From NCBI GenBank assembly GCA_934141445.1, contig CAKPCF010000002.1, forward strand, positions 58,638-122,637: DNA of 64,000 bases. The letters are read 5' to 3'. Origin of the DNA: an uncultured Clostridia bacterium (GTDB lineage: Bacteria > Bacillota > Clostridia > TANB77 > CAG-508). The translations under genes were made by a program, and so were the position numbers. Of the stretch, positions 8,518 to 16,500 are shown one piece after another. The notes under the pieces are model-generated. The model saw only the letters and a list, made by a program, of their open reading frames with translations, was not told the DNA's origin and made no database searches. How positions within the stretch are numbered: position 1 is the first letter of the stretch; each line of letters opens with the position of its first letter.

Positions 8518-8573
8518 AACTGTAATTAAAAGCTATTGGTAAAAAAGATAACAAAAAGTAAAAAATATGAAAT

Positions 8574-8630
8574 AAAAAACCTTAAGTGTAGAAATTATAA
8601 ATACTTTAATTTCTGTACTTAAGGTTTTTT
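8574..8630 (+). terminator. Bidirectional terminator upstream of the DGR
   Basis: AAAAAACCTTAAGT at one side pairs with ACTTAAGGTTTTTT at the other, with a second inner helix (TAGAAATT/AATTTCT). T runs lie on both strands. Confidence 0.9.
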
Positions 8631-8760
8631 ATTATTTACTAAAATTCTAACATTGAGCCAGTTTAAAGTCAATATAAAAATATAAAAAGTTGAAAAATAT
8701 CAGTTTTTTTGTTCGACAAAAATTGCAAAAATATTGAGTTTTCAACGATTTTGCCCACTT

Positions 8761-8929
8761 CAATTCTTCCTTAAGTACAGAACTTAACGAAGGATAGAGG
8801 TGGTTTTCCCTCTAGCAAGCAAGACTTTCCGAATAAATTGTATATGCAATTTATTGTGTTTTGTTTTTATGGATTTTTGGAGAAAGGCCTACCCCTTTCT
8901 CCAACTTAAATTATACAGAGGAGGAAAAA
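8761..8929 (+). promoter_or_regulatory. Structured leader of the DGR variable-protein gene
   Basis: Between 8641 and 8929 no gene is seen, but the stretch carries successive hairpins: TTAAGT/ACTTAA (about 8771-8787), GAGG/CCTC around 8796-8814, AATAAATTG/CAATTTATT (8832-8855) followed by a T-rich tract like a terminator, and GGAGAAAGG/CCTTTCTCC (8879-8902). The gene's GGAGG site lies just after. This looks like an attenuator or long 5' UTR controlling the variable protein; no known riboswitch class is recognised. Confidence 0.45.
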
Positions 8930-9679
8930 ATGATGAAAAGAAAATTAGAAATTACTTTATTTATCTTTTTAGTAGTGATAGCGGTTTTAACAATAAATAG
9001 TGAAGCAGCTTATCAATCAAGACCAGGTTTTTCAGCTTTAGTAAATACAACATCAAATAGCTTTTTTGAAAATATAAGAAAAATGGAATCTAAAGATGGT
9101 CCTATGGGATTAAGTGCAGAATTTACAGTTACTGATACAGAAGTAAAAGAAACAACAGCATCAAATAATATAGATGTCCATATGATAAAAAATTCTGAAT
9201 GGGGTGCAGCAGTTCTTCTTGCAGCATCTGGATATGGTGCAGGAACAGATGGTGAAGCAGGAACATATACAACAGGTTCTAGTAATTATACAGGAATTTA
9301 CGGTATGGGAAATGGCAACTGGGAATATACAGCTAGTTATTGTGTACAAGGTGGTTCTACAGCTACAGGAAATTCAAATGTTAGAAGCATATTACATAGC
9401 TATGCTAATAGTAATTCAAAGTATGTAGATGTATATAGAAATCCAAATAACCAGGTAACGGCAGATTATGATACTTTTGCTAGTAAGAACAATCACATCA
9501 AAGGTGATGCACTAGTTGAAGTTATGGGCTTACACAGCGGCAATTTGTACCTTGTTACTACGGACGTTCCCGTATTCGTACGTGGCAGCGGTGGTGTCTT
9601 TGCTTTCTATAGGTACTTTGGTTATGGCGACAGCTACTTCACTTCGCGTGCGGTGGCTGTGTGCGGAGCTGGACTTTAA
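8930..9679 (+). CDS. DGR variable protein, secreted, C-type-lectin-like
   Basis: A 249-residue target protein of the retroelement. It starts at 8930 after a strong GAGGAGG site; an earlier in-frame start at 8861 lacks one. Residues 1-25 are a Sec signal peptide (basic MMKRK, then a hydrophobic core, NSEAA). The segment HMIKNSEWGAAVLLAASGYG is typical of lectin-like/formylglycine-enzyme-fold domains from gut Clostridia. The last 46 residues are encoded by the variable repeat and end with the fixed scaffold SRAVAVCGAGL. Compared with the template, 11 residues there differ, mostly Asn to Tyr, Phe, Val or Asp. The product is likely exported and used for binding; the ligand is unknown. Confidence 0.93.
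   Translation: MMKRKLEITLFIFLVVIAVLTINSEAAYQSRPGFSALVNTTSNSFFENIRKMESKDGPMGLSAEFTVTDTEVKETTASNNIDVHMIKNSEWGAAVLLAASGYGAGTDGEAGTYTTGSSNYTGIYGMGNGNWEYTASYCVQGGSTATGNSNVRSILHSYANSNSKYVDVYRNPNNQVTADYDTFASKNNHIKGDALVEVMGLHSGNLYLVTTDVPVFVRGSGGVFAFYRYFGYGDSYFTSRAVAVCGAGL
9536..9675 (+). repeat. DGR variable repeat (VR)
   Basis: The 140-bp 3' end of the variable-protein gene aligns without gaps with the template repeat at 9737-9876. There are 15 differences and all are at template adenines (12 A to T, 3 A to G, none to C). The region is strikingly GC-richer than its surroundings and stops two codons before the end of the gene. The invariant stretch from about 9642 to 9675 has few A in the template and would act as the initiation of mutagenic homology. 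Confidence 0.97.
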
Positions 9680-9692
9680 GCACTGCACCTTG

Positions 9693-9723
9693 TGATTTGA
9701 GAGGCGTGTAGAAATTCAAATCA
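9693..9723. repeat. Inverted repeat just downstream of VR
   Basis: A perfect 8-bp inverted repeat TGATTTGA (9693-9700) / TCAAATCA (9716-9723), 17 bp after the VR end. In the Bordetella phage DGR a DNA hairpin or cruciform after the target repeat helps retrohoming; this element could play that part. Its 15-nt loop is larger than in that case. Confidence 0.6.
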
Positions 9724-9736
9724 GGTGTTACACTGA

Positions 9737-9876
9737 AGCGGCAATAAGAACCTTGTTACTACGGACAATCCCGTATTCGTACGTGGCAGCGGTGGTGTCT
9801 TTGCTTTCAATAGGAACAATGGTAATAGCAACAGCAACAACACTTCGCGTGCGGTGGCTGTGTGCGGAGCTGGACT
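9737..9876 (+). repeat. DGR template repeat (TR)
   Basis: A 140-bp donor copy of the VR, in the same orientation and 201 bp downstream. It holds 35 adenines, concentrated in AAY codons (frame: NRNNGNSNSNN and neighbours) so that adenine errors give many different residues but no stop codons from AAY. It has no start codon or Shine-Dalgarno and is not a gene. It would be transcribed and used by the RT. Confidence 0.97.
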
Positions 9877-10196
9877 CTTGTGTGAAGGTTTTATTTTCTA
9901 AAAATTTTACTTATTTATAAGTAAAATTTTTAAAAGTAATTATAGTGATTTTCATAATAATATAAATTTTAAAATTCGCAGTTTAATATTTAGTAATATA
10001 TGAAAAAATAAATGGACCTAAATTTCTTTAATTATGAAAATAAAAGATTTAGGTGGAGCAAAGTTTAAGGACTTTACTGATTAGATTTTTCACACACAAA
10101 AGAAGTGTAATTCCTTCCTTTTTGGTAAAAATTTGAAAGGAGTAGTACAATGCAAGTAAAGGAAACTTGAAAGTGATGTACACATAATTAAATAAA
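9877..10196 (+). ncRNA. Spacer part of the DGR template RNA, TR to avd
   Basis: No protein gene is supported in this 320-nt stretch. It holds a perfect 13-bp hairpin (AAAATTTTACTTA/TAAGTAAAATTTT, 9901-9930) and a second stem CCTAAAT/ATTTAGG (10017-10053). In studied DGRs the RNA downstream of TR folds and binds RT-Avd to prime cDNA synthesis; the length and position here fit that. A purine-rich AAAGGAG site near 10136 precedes a tiny frame (10150-10170) that may be a leader peptide. RNA ends are unknown. Confidence 0.55.
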
Positions 10197-10556
10197 ATGG
10201 CTAAACAAGATACAAGATTGATTATATACGAAAGATTAGTAGATTTAATTTTTTATTCTAAAAATTTATTAAAAAAATTTCCAAAATCTGAAAGATTTGA
10301 TTTATGTGCAGACATAAAACAAGCTTTATACAAAGTATTAAGATTAGTAATGTATTCTTGGAAAGAGAAAGATATTGAACAAAGATATCAAAATTTAAAA
10401 GAAGCAGATATAGAAATTTATGTATTAAAAACATTAACAAGATTGTCTTATATGGATAGATATATTACAGAACAAAACTATATGACATGGAATAATCACC
10501 TTTCTGAAATAGGAAAGATGTTAGGTGGGTGGATAAAAACATGTCAAAAAGGGTAA
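10197..10556 (+). CDS. avd: DGR accessory variability protein Avd
   Basis: A 119-residue basic, helical protein of the Avd/four-helix-bundle family, which forms a barrel-shaped pentamer and binds the RT and template RNA. Helix patterns such as IIYERLVDLIFYSKNLLKKF and ADIKQALYKVLRLVMYSW fit the family, as do its length and its place between TR and RT. The ATG at 10197 has only a weak Shine-Dalgarno. It overlaps the RT gene by 16 bp. Confidence 0.9.
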   Translation: MAKQDTRLIIYERLVDLIFYSKNLLKKFPKSERFDLCADIKQALYKVLRLVMYSWKEKDIEQRYQNLKEADIEIYVLKTLTRLSYMDRYITEQNYMTWNNHLSEIGKMLGGWIKTCQKG

Positions 10557-11578
10557 ATAATATATTTTTACAAAAGATAAAATTTAAAAATATATATGCC
10601 GCATATAGAAGAGCATCAATTCTAAAACATAAAAATAGAGAAGTGATACTGTTTGAAATGGACTTAGCTCAAAATTTATATGATATATTAAAAGATTTAT
10701 ATTTTCAAAGGTATAAGCCAGGAATATATCGAAAATTTGTTGTATATGAACCTAAAAGAAGAGAAATAATGTCACTTCCATTTAGAGACAGAGTTGTTCA
10801 ACAATGGTATGTGGAAGAATTTATAAGACCAATTTTTATTCCAAAATTGATAGTAGATACTTATGCTTGTATTCCAGGTAGAGGCTTACATCATGCAATT
10901 CATAAACTACAATATTATATGCAAAAAATGAAAAAAGAAAATGAAGATTTTTATATTTTAAAATGTGATGTTGCAAAATTTTTTAACAATATTCATAAAG
11001 ATATTTTATATGAAATTATAGAAAGAAAAATAAAAGATAAATATTTTTTAGAGTGTACGAAGCATATTTTATTTGATGGAACTTATAAAGTTGGAATACC
11101 AATTGGAAATTATACTTCACAATTTTTTGCAAATATATATTTGAATGAACTAGACCATTTTGTTAAAGAAAAATTAAAAATTAAATATTATGTTAGATAT
11201 ATGGATGATTTTATATTATTGCTTCCTAATAAAGAAAAGGCTATTGAAATAAGAAAAGAAATAGAAAGCTTTTTAGATACAAGATTAAAATTAGCATTAA
11301 ATAGAAAAACAAATTATTTTAAAAATAAACAAGGAGTAAGTTTTTGTGGGTATCATATTTATGTTCACAAAATTGTTTTACTAAATCAAAACAAAAAGAA
11401 AATATACAAAAGAGTAAAGCATTGGAATGAATTATATGCGAAGGGTGAATTAGATATGTTTGAAGCAGCACAAAGCTTAATAGCATGGATAGGACATGCT
11501 AGTGCAGCAGATTCTTACGAATATATAAATAAGATAAAAAACAAATGTGATTGGTATTACAAAGGAGATATAAAATGA
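10541..11578 (+). CDS. DGR reverse transcriptase
   Basis: A 345-residue reverse transcriptase that makes mutagenized cDNA from the template RNA. Fingers-palm motifs are visible: SLPFRDRVVQQW near 78-89, the first catalytic Asp in KCDVAKFF (D143), IGNYTSQ at 188-194, and RYMDDFILL with catalytic Asp222-223. The IGxxxSQ form replaces the QG of group II intron and retron enzymes and is the signature of DGR RTs linked to adenine infidelity. No maturase or endonuclease domain follows. The ATG at 10541 is preferred to a GTG at 10529 because AGGTGGG lies 11 bp before it. The stop overlaps the next ATG (ATGA), so translation is coupled. Confidence 0.95.
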   Translation: MSKRVNNIFLQKIKFKNIYAAYRRASILKHKNREVILFEMDLAQNLYDILKDLYFQRYKPGIYRKFVVYEPKRREIMSLPFRDRVVQQWYVEEFIRPIFIPKLIVDTYACIPGRGLHHAIHKLQYYMQKMKKENEDFYILKCDVAKFFNNIHKDILYEIIERKIKDKYFLECTKHILFDGTYKVGIPIGNYTSQFFANIYLNELDHFVKEKLKIKYYVRYMDDFILLLPNKEKAIEIRKEIESFLDTRLKLALNRKTNYFKNKQGVSFCGYHIYVHKIVLLNQNKKKIYKRVKHWNELYAKGELDMFEAAQSLIAWIGHASAADSYEYINKIKNKCDWYYKGDIK

Positions 11579-14067
11579 AAGGAAAGAAGGCTAAATTAAG
11601 CAATCATCAAGGAATCACTCTTATCGCTTTAGTTATTACAATAATAATTATGTTGATTTTAGCAGGAATAAGTTTAAATGCAACGATAGGTGATAATGGA
11701 ATTATTAGTAAGGCAAGAGAAGCTAAGTTTAAACAAGCTTTGTCTTCATATAAAGAACAAGCAGATGCTTATGTATTAAATTACAATATGAATAATGACA
11801 TTGGAATTGGTGAAGAGTCTACTTTATATTCAGGAGCACTTCGAGAAGCTGGAAAAGAAAATGACACTACTGGAATATACAATGATATATATACGAAGCA
11901 TTTTAAGGATTTAAAGAAACTATCAGAAGGTTCTAGTACTGGAACAATTTCAAATACTAGCATTGATGAAGTGATTCCAGATATGGAAAATTACTATAAA
12001 AAACATGTTGGCGTTGAAAATGGAACTATGATGTGGTTTGCTGAAAAAAGAGATGATGAAGAGGTACAATGGGCTTTGGAACTTGGTGTATCAGTATTTA
12101 TCGAAGGTGTAGGAAAGGTTTTACCAGATGGAAGCTATCAAATATATTCAAAGGGTGAATATGCAAATACAATGGGAACTTCTGGTACATATTGTGCAGA
12201 GCCAGATTTAACAGGCTTTAACACAGCAACAACATATTACATTGAATATGAATCAGATAATCAAAGCAGTAACTCTGGAAACCCAATTTATTTAAATGTA
12301 CCAGATAATTGGTATGACTATGGTAATCAAAGATGGGCAAATATTGCAACAGTTAATGACTGTCAAATGACATATTGGACATGGATACCAAGATATGTTT
12401 ATAAAGTAGATGGAAATTCAATTGATTGTAAATTTGTAAATACATCTAATGTTTGTATTGGTACAGATGGACTTGAAATTGATGTTTCAGACTATATTTT
12501 ACCAAGTGCATTTACATTTGATGGAAAAGAACTTTCTGGAATTTGGGTAAGCAAATATGAAATATCAGAACCAGTACATCCAACAGGATTTTCTGCTACA
12601 ACAGATAAAGACAGTATAACAATTCAAAGTGTTACTACAATTGGCTCAAGTACACCAGGTGGAGAAAATCCAATCGGAAAAGATGTAGAAATACATATAA
12701 GTGGAAATGGATTTGATAAAACAATTTCACATGTTGATTTACCATATAAAATTGAAGGTTTGTCACCAGATAAAACATATAAAGTTGAAGTTGAGACACC
12801 TACATTTTATGAATCTAGAATGACTTTATCAAGAGAACTTACAACACCAGAAGGTACTGTAAATGAAATTGCAAATCCAGACTTTACAGGATTTAATACA
12901 GACACTACATATTTTCTTGAATATGAAGAGGACAATAAAACAGCAAAAATTGGAGAAAAAGTTCAAACAACAGTTGATTCAATTGATACATCAAAATTAG
13001 TTGCATCAAATGCTCCAACAAATTGGTATGATTATACAAAAAAAAGATGGGCAAATATTGCTACAATGACATCTGATGGTAAAGTTGCATATTGGACTTG
13101 GGTTCCAAGATATAAGTATAAAGTTATCGAATCAGATGATACAGTAGATTGTATTTTTGTAAGTAAGAGCAAAACAAATTCTTTATTAGGTTCATTAACT
13201 GATAAATATGTAATTCCATCAGCATTTACTTGGGATAGCAAAGAACTTTCTGGAATATGGGTTCTAAAATATGAAGTTACTCTTGCAAAAGAACCAACAA
13301 GTTTTGTTGTACAAGCAGGTTCTAATGAAATAAAAATAACAAGTGTTTCATACACAGGTTCAGGAGGAAATTTACCAACTGATGGATATACATTGAATGT
13401 TACTGACAAAGCAACAAATAGCAAAGTAATAAATAATTCAAGTATAAGTATTGGTTCAAATGGATACACAATTACAGGTTTGTCTGCTGGACATACTTAT
13501 GATATAGAGCTAACAGCCCCAATGGTATATAATGATGCAAATGGCAGTAAGCAATATAAGAAATTGACCAGAACTGTTTCAACAATAGGAAATGGTGAAG
13601 GTACAGCTAATGTGCCAAATTTAGATGGATTCAGTAAAGAAAATACATATTATGTTGTATATAGTAGTAATAAGCAAAAAGCTTTATTAGGAGATAAAGT
13701 TGAATATGATTCAAACGGTAATCCTACAAATGCTCCAACAGACTGGTATGATTATGGCGCAAAGAGTTGGGCAAATATTGTTACAATTACAGCAGATGAA
13801 GGTAAGAATTTGAATTTGACAAAAGGTATGGAAATTGGCTCAATAAATACAACATATTCAAAGATGGCTATGTTTGTTTGGGTACCTAGATATGAATATA
13901 AAGTAGATGAAACTTCTGATTCAACAGATATAATATTTATTTCAGCTAGTAAGAAAAATGCAGATAGCGGATATACAATTCCATCAGCATTTACTTGGGG
14001 AGACAAGGAACTTTCAGGGTATTGGGTATCTAAATATGAAGTGACAGAAATAAATAATGAGAATTAA
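11575..14067 (+). CDS. Pilin-like multidomain surface repeat protein in the DGR operon
   Basis: An 830-residue protein. It begins with a short basic leader ending in HQG and a hydrophobic helix ITLIALVITIIIMLI, a class III (type IV pilin-like) signal; the glutamate usual at +5 is Ala. Three copies of a domain of about 120-150 residues follow (about 210-332, 434-570, 679-826), each with TGFN/GFSK..TYY, NWYDY..RWANI, YWTWIPRY.YKV and FTW..KELSG.WV.KYE. Fibronectin III-like spacers separate them (about 335-430 and 572-675). The W-x-x-K-Y-E pattern recalls formylglycine-enzyme/lectin-like folds. The start overlaps the RT stop after AAAGGAG. No VR-like sequence is present. Surface display is inferred. 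Confidence 0.8.
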   Translation: MKGKKAKLSNHQGITLIALVITIIIMLILAGISLNATIGDNGIISKAREAKFKQALSSYKEQADAYVLNYNMNNDIGIGEESTLYSGALREAGKENDTTGIYNDIYTKHFKDLKKLSEGSSTGTISNTSIDEVIPDMENYYKKHVGVENGTMMWFAEKRDDEEVQWALELGVSVFIEGVGKVLPDGSYQIYSKGEYANTMGTSGTYCAEPDLTGFNTATTYYIEYESDNQSSNSGNPIYLNVPDNWYDYGNQRWANIATVNDCQMTYWTWIPRYVYKVDGNSIDCKFVNTSNVCIGTDGLEIDVSDYILPSAFTFDGKELSGIWVSKYEISEPVHPTGFSATTDKDSITIQSVTTIGSSTPGGENPIGKDVEIHISGNGFDKTISHVDLPYKIEGLSPDKTYKVEVETPTFYESRMTLSRELTTPEGTVNEIANPDFTGFNTDTTYFLEYEEDNKTAKIGEKVQTTVDSIDTSKLVASNAPTNWYDYTKKRWANIATMTSDGKVAYWTWVPRYKYKVIESDDTVDCIFVSKSKTNSLLGSLTDKYVIPSAFTWDSKELSGIWVLKYEVTLAKEPTSFVVQAGSNEIKITSVSYTGSGGNLPTDGYTLNVTDKATNSKVINNSSISIGSNGYTITGLSAGHTYDIELTAPMVYNDANGSKQYKKLTRTVSTIGNGEGTANVPNLDGFSKENTYYVVYSSNKQKALLGDKVEYDSNGNPTNAPTDWYDYGAKSWANIVTITADEGKNLNLTKGMEIGSINTTYSKMAMFVWVPRYEYKVDETSDSTDIIFISASKKNADSGYTIPSAFTWGDKELSGYWVSKYEVTEINNEN

Positions 14068-14076
14068 GGTGAATTT

Positions 14077-14331
14077 ATGCAAAAAGTAATTGAATTTATA
14101 AAAGAAAATAAAAAAATTGTAATTATTATATGTATTTTATTGGTTGTAGTATTTTCTATTGTAAAAATAAACAAGAAAAAGAGAATATCTGAAAATATAG
14201 CAAAAGAAAATGAGCAATTAAGAATTGAAGAAGAGGCAAGAAATAATAGACAATATAATTCTGATATGTTAGAAAATAATATAGAAGAAGATATTGGTAC
14301 ATCAGAAGATGATATACAAATGTTCAATTAA
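14077..14331 (+). CDS. Small single-pass membrane protein
   Basis: An 84-residue protein with one hydrophobic helix (about 13-30), a Lys/Arg-rich stop-transfer, then an acidic, coiled-coil-prone tail. It begins 9 bp after the pilin-like gene, with an AAGGTG site, and ends at a strong terminator, so it is the last gene of the DGR operon. No family is recognised; it might anchor or assemble the pilin-like protein. Confidence 0.7.
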   Translation: MQKVIEFIKENKKIVIIICILLVVVFSIVKINKKKRISENIAKENEQLRIEEEARNNRQYNSDMLENNIEEDIGTSEDDIQMFN

Positions 14332-14344
14332 AATATAAAAAAGA

Positions 14345-14379
14345 AGGTGGTAATTTAAAATGTTACCACCTATTTTTTA
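14345..14379. terminator. Bidirectional terminator between DGR operon and sigK
   Basis: AGGTGGTAA (14345-14353) pairs with TTACCACCT (14363-14371). T runs lie on the right for the + strand and on the left for the - strand; the right run overlaps the sigK stop codon. Confidence 0.92.
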
Positions 14380-15075
14380 TTCTTTAATTTCTTTAGCCAA
14401 TTTTCCAATTGCCTTTGTTTCAATTCTTGAAACATAAGAGCGACTGATATCTAACATTTCTGCAATCTCTTTTTGAGTTTTAGGTTTATCACCTTTTAAA
14501 CCAAATCTTAATTCAATTATAGTTTTTTCTCTATTTTTTAAAACTGTTTTAATTTTTTCATATAAATTTTTAACTTTTAATTTTAAATCTACCTCATCTT
14601 CAACATTTTTTTCATTTATTTCAAGAATTTCTTGAAGAGTAACAACATTATCATCTTTATCTTTTCCAACTGGTTCATTTAGGAAAACTTCAGAATTTCT
14701 TTTTTTATTACTTCTTAGAAACATCAATATTTCGTTTTCAATACATCTTGCTGTATATGTAGCTAATTTTATATTTTTTTCTGTATTAAAACTATTGATT
14801 CCTTTTATTAAACCAATAGTACCAATTGAAATTAAATCATCAGCATCAATATTTGTATTATTGTATTTTTTTGCAATATGTGCAACTAATCTTAAATTAT
14901 GTTCAATTAAAATATTTCTAGCAGATTCACTACCAGATAACATTTCTTCTAAATACTTTTTTTCATCTTCAGCACTTAAAGGCTCTGGAAATAAACTACT
15001 GCTTTGAATATAGCCAAAACCAAAAATCATTTCAGACAGAAAATTCCAAAAAGTTTCTAATGTAAAGACAAGCAT
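14377..15075 (-). CDS. sigK: RNA polymerase sporulation sigma factor sigma-K
   Basis: A 232-residue sigma-70 family factor. Segments ARNILIEHNLRLVAHIAKKY (region 2.1-2.2), DLISIGTIGLIKGINSF (2.3-2.4) and the C-terminal helix-turn-helix QKEIAEMLDISRSYVSRIE (region 4.2) are close to mother-cell sigma-K. A hydrophobic N terminus (about 1-20, before the LFPEPLS segment) is the pro-sequence region. The reading frame is unbroken, so there is no skin-type insertion. An AGGAGGGA site precedes the ATG. Sigma-E is the main alternative, but the N terminus fits sigma-K. The gene indicates a spore former. Confidence 0.9.
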   Translation of the reverse strand: MLVFTLETFWNFLSEMIFGFGYIQSSSLFPEPLSAEDEKKYLEEMLSGSESARNILIEHNLRLVAHIAKKYNNTNIDADDLISIGTIGLIKGINSFNTEKNIKLATYTARCIENEILMFLRSNKKRNSEVFLNEPVGKDKDDNVVTLQEILEINEKNVEDEVDLKLKVKNLYEKIKTVLKNREKTIIELRFGLKGDKPKTQKEIAEMLDISRSYVSRIETKAIGKLAKEIKE

Positions 15076-15171
15076 TTAATCCCTCCTGTTTAAAAGCATA
15101 CTAAAATATATGAACTAAAGAATAAAAGTGTGCCTGACCGAGAGAAATAAAATATTTTAATTGGTTATTAT

Positions 15172-15200
15172 TTGACTGGTAAAAATAAAAGTGATAAAAT
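15172..15200 (+). promoter_or_regulatory. Extended -10 promoter for the 15.2-16.3 kb genes
   Basis: TTGACT (15172-15177), 17-bp spacer, TGATAAAAT (TAAAAT at 15195-15200). Confidence 0.75.
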
Positions 15201-15227
15201 TTATAAGATTTGATTGGAGGAATTGGT

Positions 15228-15392
15228 ATGTACGGAAAAATCAAAGATATGAGAAGATTAGAAGTAAAAATCAATAGAGGTGGAGAACTTGTATATTCTG
15301 GAAAAGTAGAAGAAGCACCAGAAGATATTAAAAATTTGAGTTATATATCAATAAAACTTGATGGTGGTATTGCAATATTGGAAATCGAATAG
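15228..15392 (+). CDS. Small conserved-looking protein, unknown
   Basis: A 54-residue protein starting MYGKIKDMRRLEVKINRGGE, predicted as mostly beta strand with an acidic C terminus. The ATG at 15228 lies 8 bp after TGGAGGA; an in-frame TTG at 15210 would overlap that site. It has its own promoter and precedes a radical SAM gene. No family recognised. Confidence 0.6.
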   Translation: MYGKIKDMRRLEVKINRGGELVYSGKVEEAPEDIKNLSYISIKLDGGIAILEIE

Positions 15393-15443
15393 AAAAATTC
15401 TATGATAAAAAAGAGCTTTATTGAGGATAAGAATGGTGAAGAA

Positions 15444-16328
15444 ATGGAAAAAGATATATTAAGAGAATGTACATTATGCCCAAGAAATTGCAAAGTTAAT
15501 AGATATGAAAAAATTGGAAGATGTGGGATGACAGTAAATATAAAAATTGCTTTAGCAGATTTACATTTTTATGAAGAACCTTGCATTAGTGGATTAAGTG
15601 GTTCTGGTGCAGTATTCTTTTCTGGATGCAATTTAAACTGTGTTTATTGCCAAAATTATGAAATTAGTCAAGCAAAGAAAGGATATGAAATCTCTATTCA
15701 AGAATTAGCTGATAAGATGATTGAACTTCAAAATAAAGGAGCTAATAATATAAATTTAGTTACTGCGTTTAGTTTTGTACCACAAATAATAGAAGCAATT
15801 GATATTGCTAAAAAACAAGGTTTTAATTTGCCAATAGTATATAATAGTAGTGGCTATGAAAGTATAGAAACAATAAAAATGCTTGCTGGATATGTAGATG
15901 TATATTTACCAGATTTAAAATACTATTATAATGAACTTTCTAAAGATTTATCTAATGTAAATGATTATTTTGAAAAAGCATCAAAAGCTATTTTGGAAAT
16001 GAAAAAGCAAGTAGGAAATCCAATATTTGATGAAGAAGGAATTATACAAAAAGGGATAATAGTAAGACATTTAGTGTTGCCAAATCATTTACAAAATACA
16101 AAAAGTATTTTAAAATGGATAAAAAATAATTTAGGAAAAGATACATATTGTAGTATAATGGCACAGTATTTTCCTACATATAAAGCACTAGGTAAAGAAG
16201 ATATAAATAGAAAGCTAAATGTAGAAGAATATGATGAAATAGAAAACTATGTATATAAATTGGGATTGAAAAATGGATATATGCAATATGTTGAAGAAAA
16301 TGAAGAAAAATATGTTCCAAAATTTTAA
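15444..16328 (+). CDS. Radical SAM protein of the PflA/PflX-like group
   Basis: A protein of about 294 residues. The N-terminal part has CTLCPRNC and GRCGM cysteines, and the radical SAM cluster motif CNLNCVYCQNY (Cx3Cx2C) follows near residue 70. It corresponds to the uncharacterised Fe-S proteins annotated as pyruvate formate-lyase activating enzyme-like (PflX). The true substrate is unknown. The start could also be the in-frame ATG at 15402; neither has a strong Shine-Dalgarno, and 15444 is preferred because the conserved cysteines begin soon after. Confidence 0.8.
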   Translation: MEKDILRECTLCPRNCKVNRYEKIGRCGMTVNIKIALADLHFYEEPCISGLSGSGAVFFSGCNLNCVYCQNYEISQAKKGYEISIQELADKMIELQNKGANNINLVTAFSFVPQIIEAIDIAKKQGFNLPIVYNSSGYESIETIKMLAGYVDVYLPDLKYYYNELSKDLSNVNDYFEKASKAILEMKKQVGNPIFDEEGIIQKGIIVRHLVLPNHLQNTKSILKWIKNNLGKDTYCSIMAQYFPTYKALGKEDINRKLNVEEYDEIENYVYKLGLKNGYMQYVEENEEKYVPKF

Positions 16329-16465
16329 ATGCACAATATATTATAACAAAAAAATAATTACTAAAACAAATTTTAAAAATAGAGAATAAATTAGAAAATA
16401 GTGTTTATAATAAAGATTAAATTAGATAAATAATTAAAATTATATAAAAATAATGAAAAAATGAG

Positions 16466-16494
16466 TTGATAAAAACTTAAAAAGACTGTATAAT
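16466..16494 (+). promoter_or_regulatory. Promoter of the 6S RNA candidate
   Basis: TTGATA (16466-16471), 17-bp spacer, consensus TATAAT (16489-16494). Confidence 0.8.
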
Positions 16495-16500
16495 AAATTC

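Noticed and set aside
9204..9428. Overlapping + strand frame inside the variable-protein gene
   Set aside because: It is an out-of-frame shadow with a Gln-rich composition and no ribosome site.
10541..11578. Group II intron or retron reverse transcriptase
   Set aside because: No maturase or intron RNA domain V is seen, the QG motif is replaced by SQ, and a matching TR/VR pair and avd are present.
11575..14067. Second DGR target gene
   Set aside because: No stretch similar to the TR is found at its 3' end; its repeats are of a different type.
14377..15075. sigK split by a skin-type element
   Set aside because: The frame is continuous over all conserved regions, so no insertion is present.
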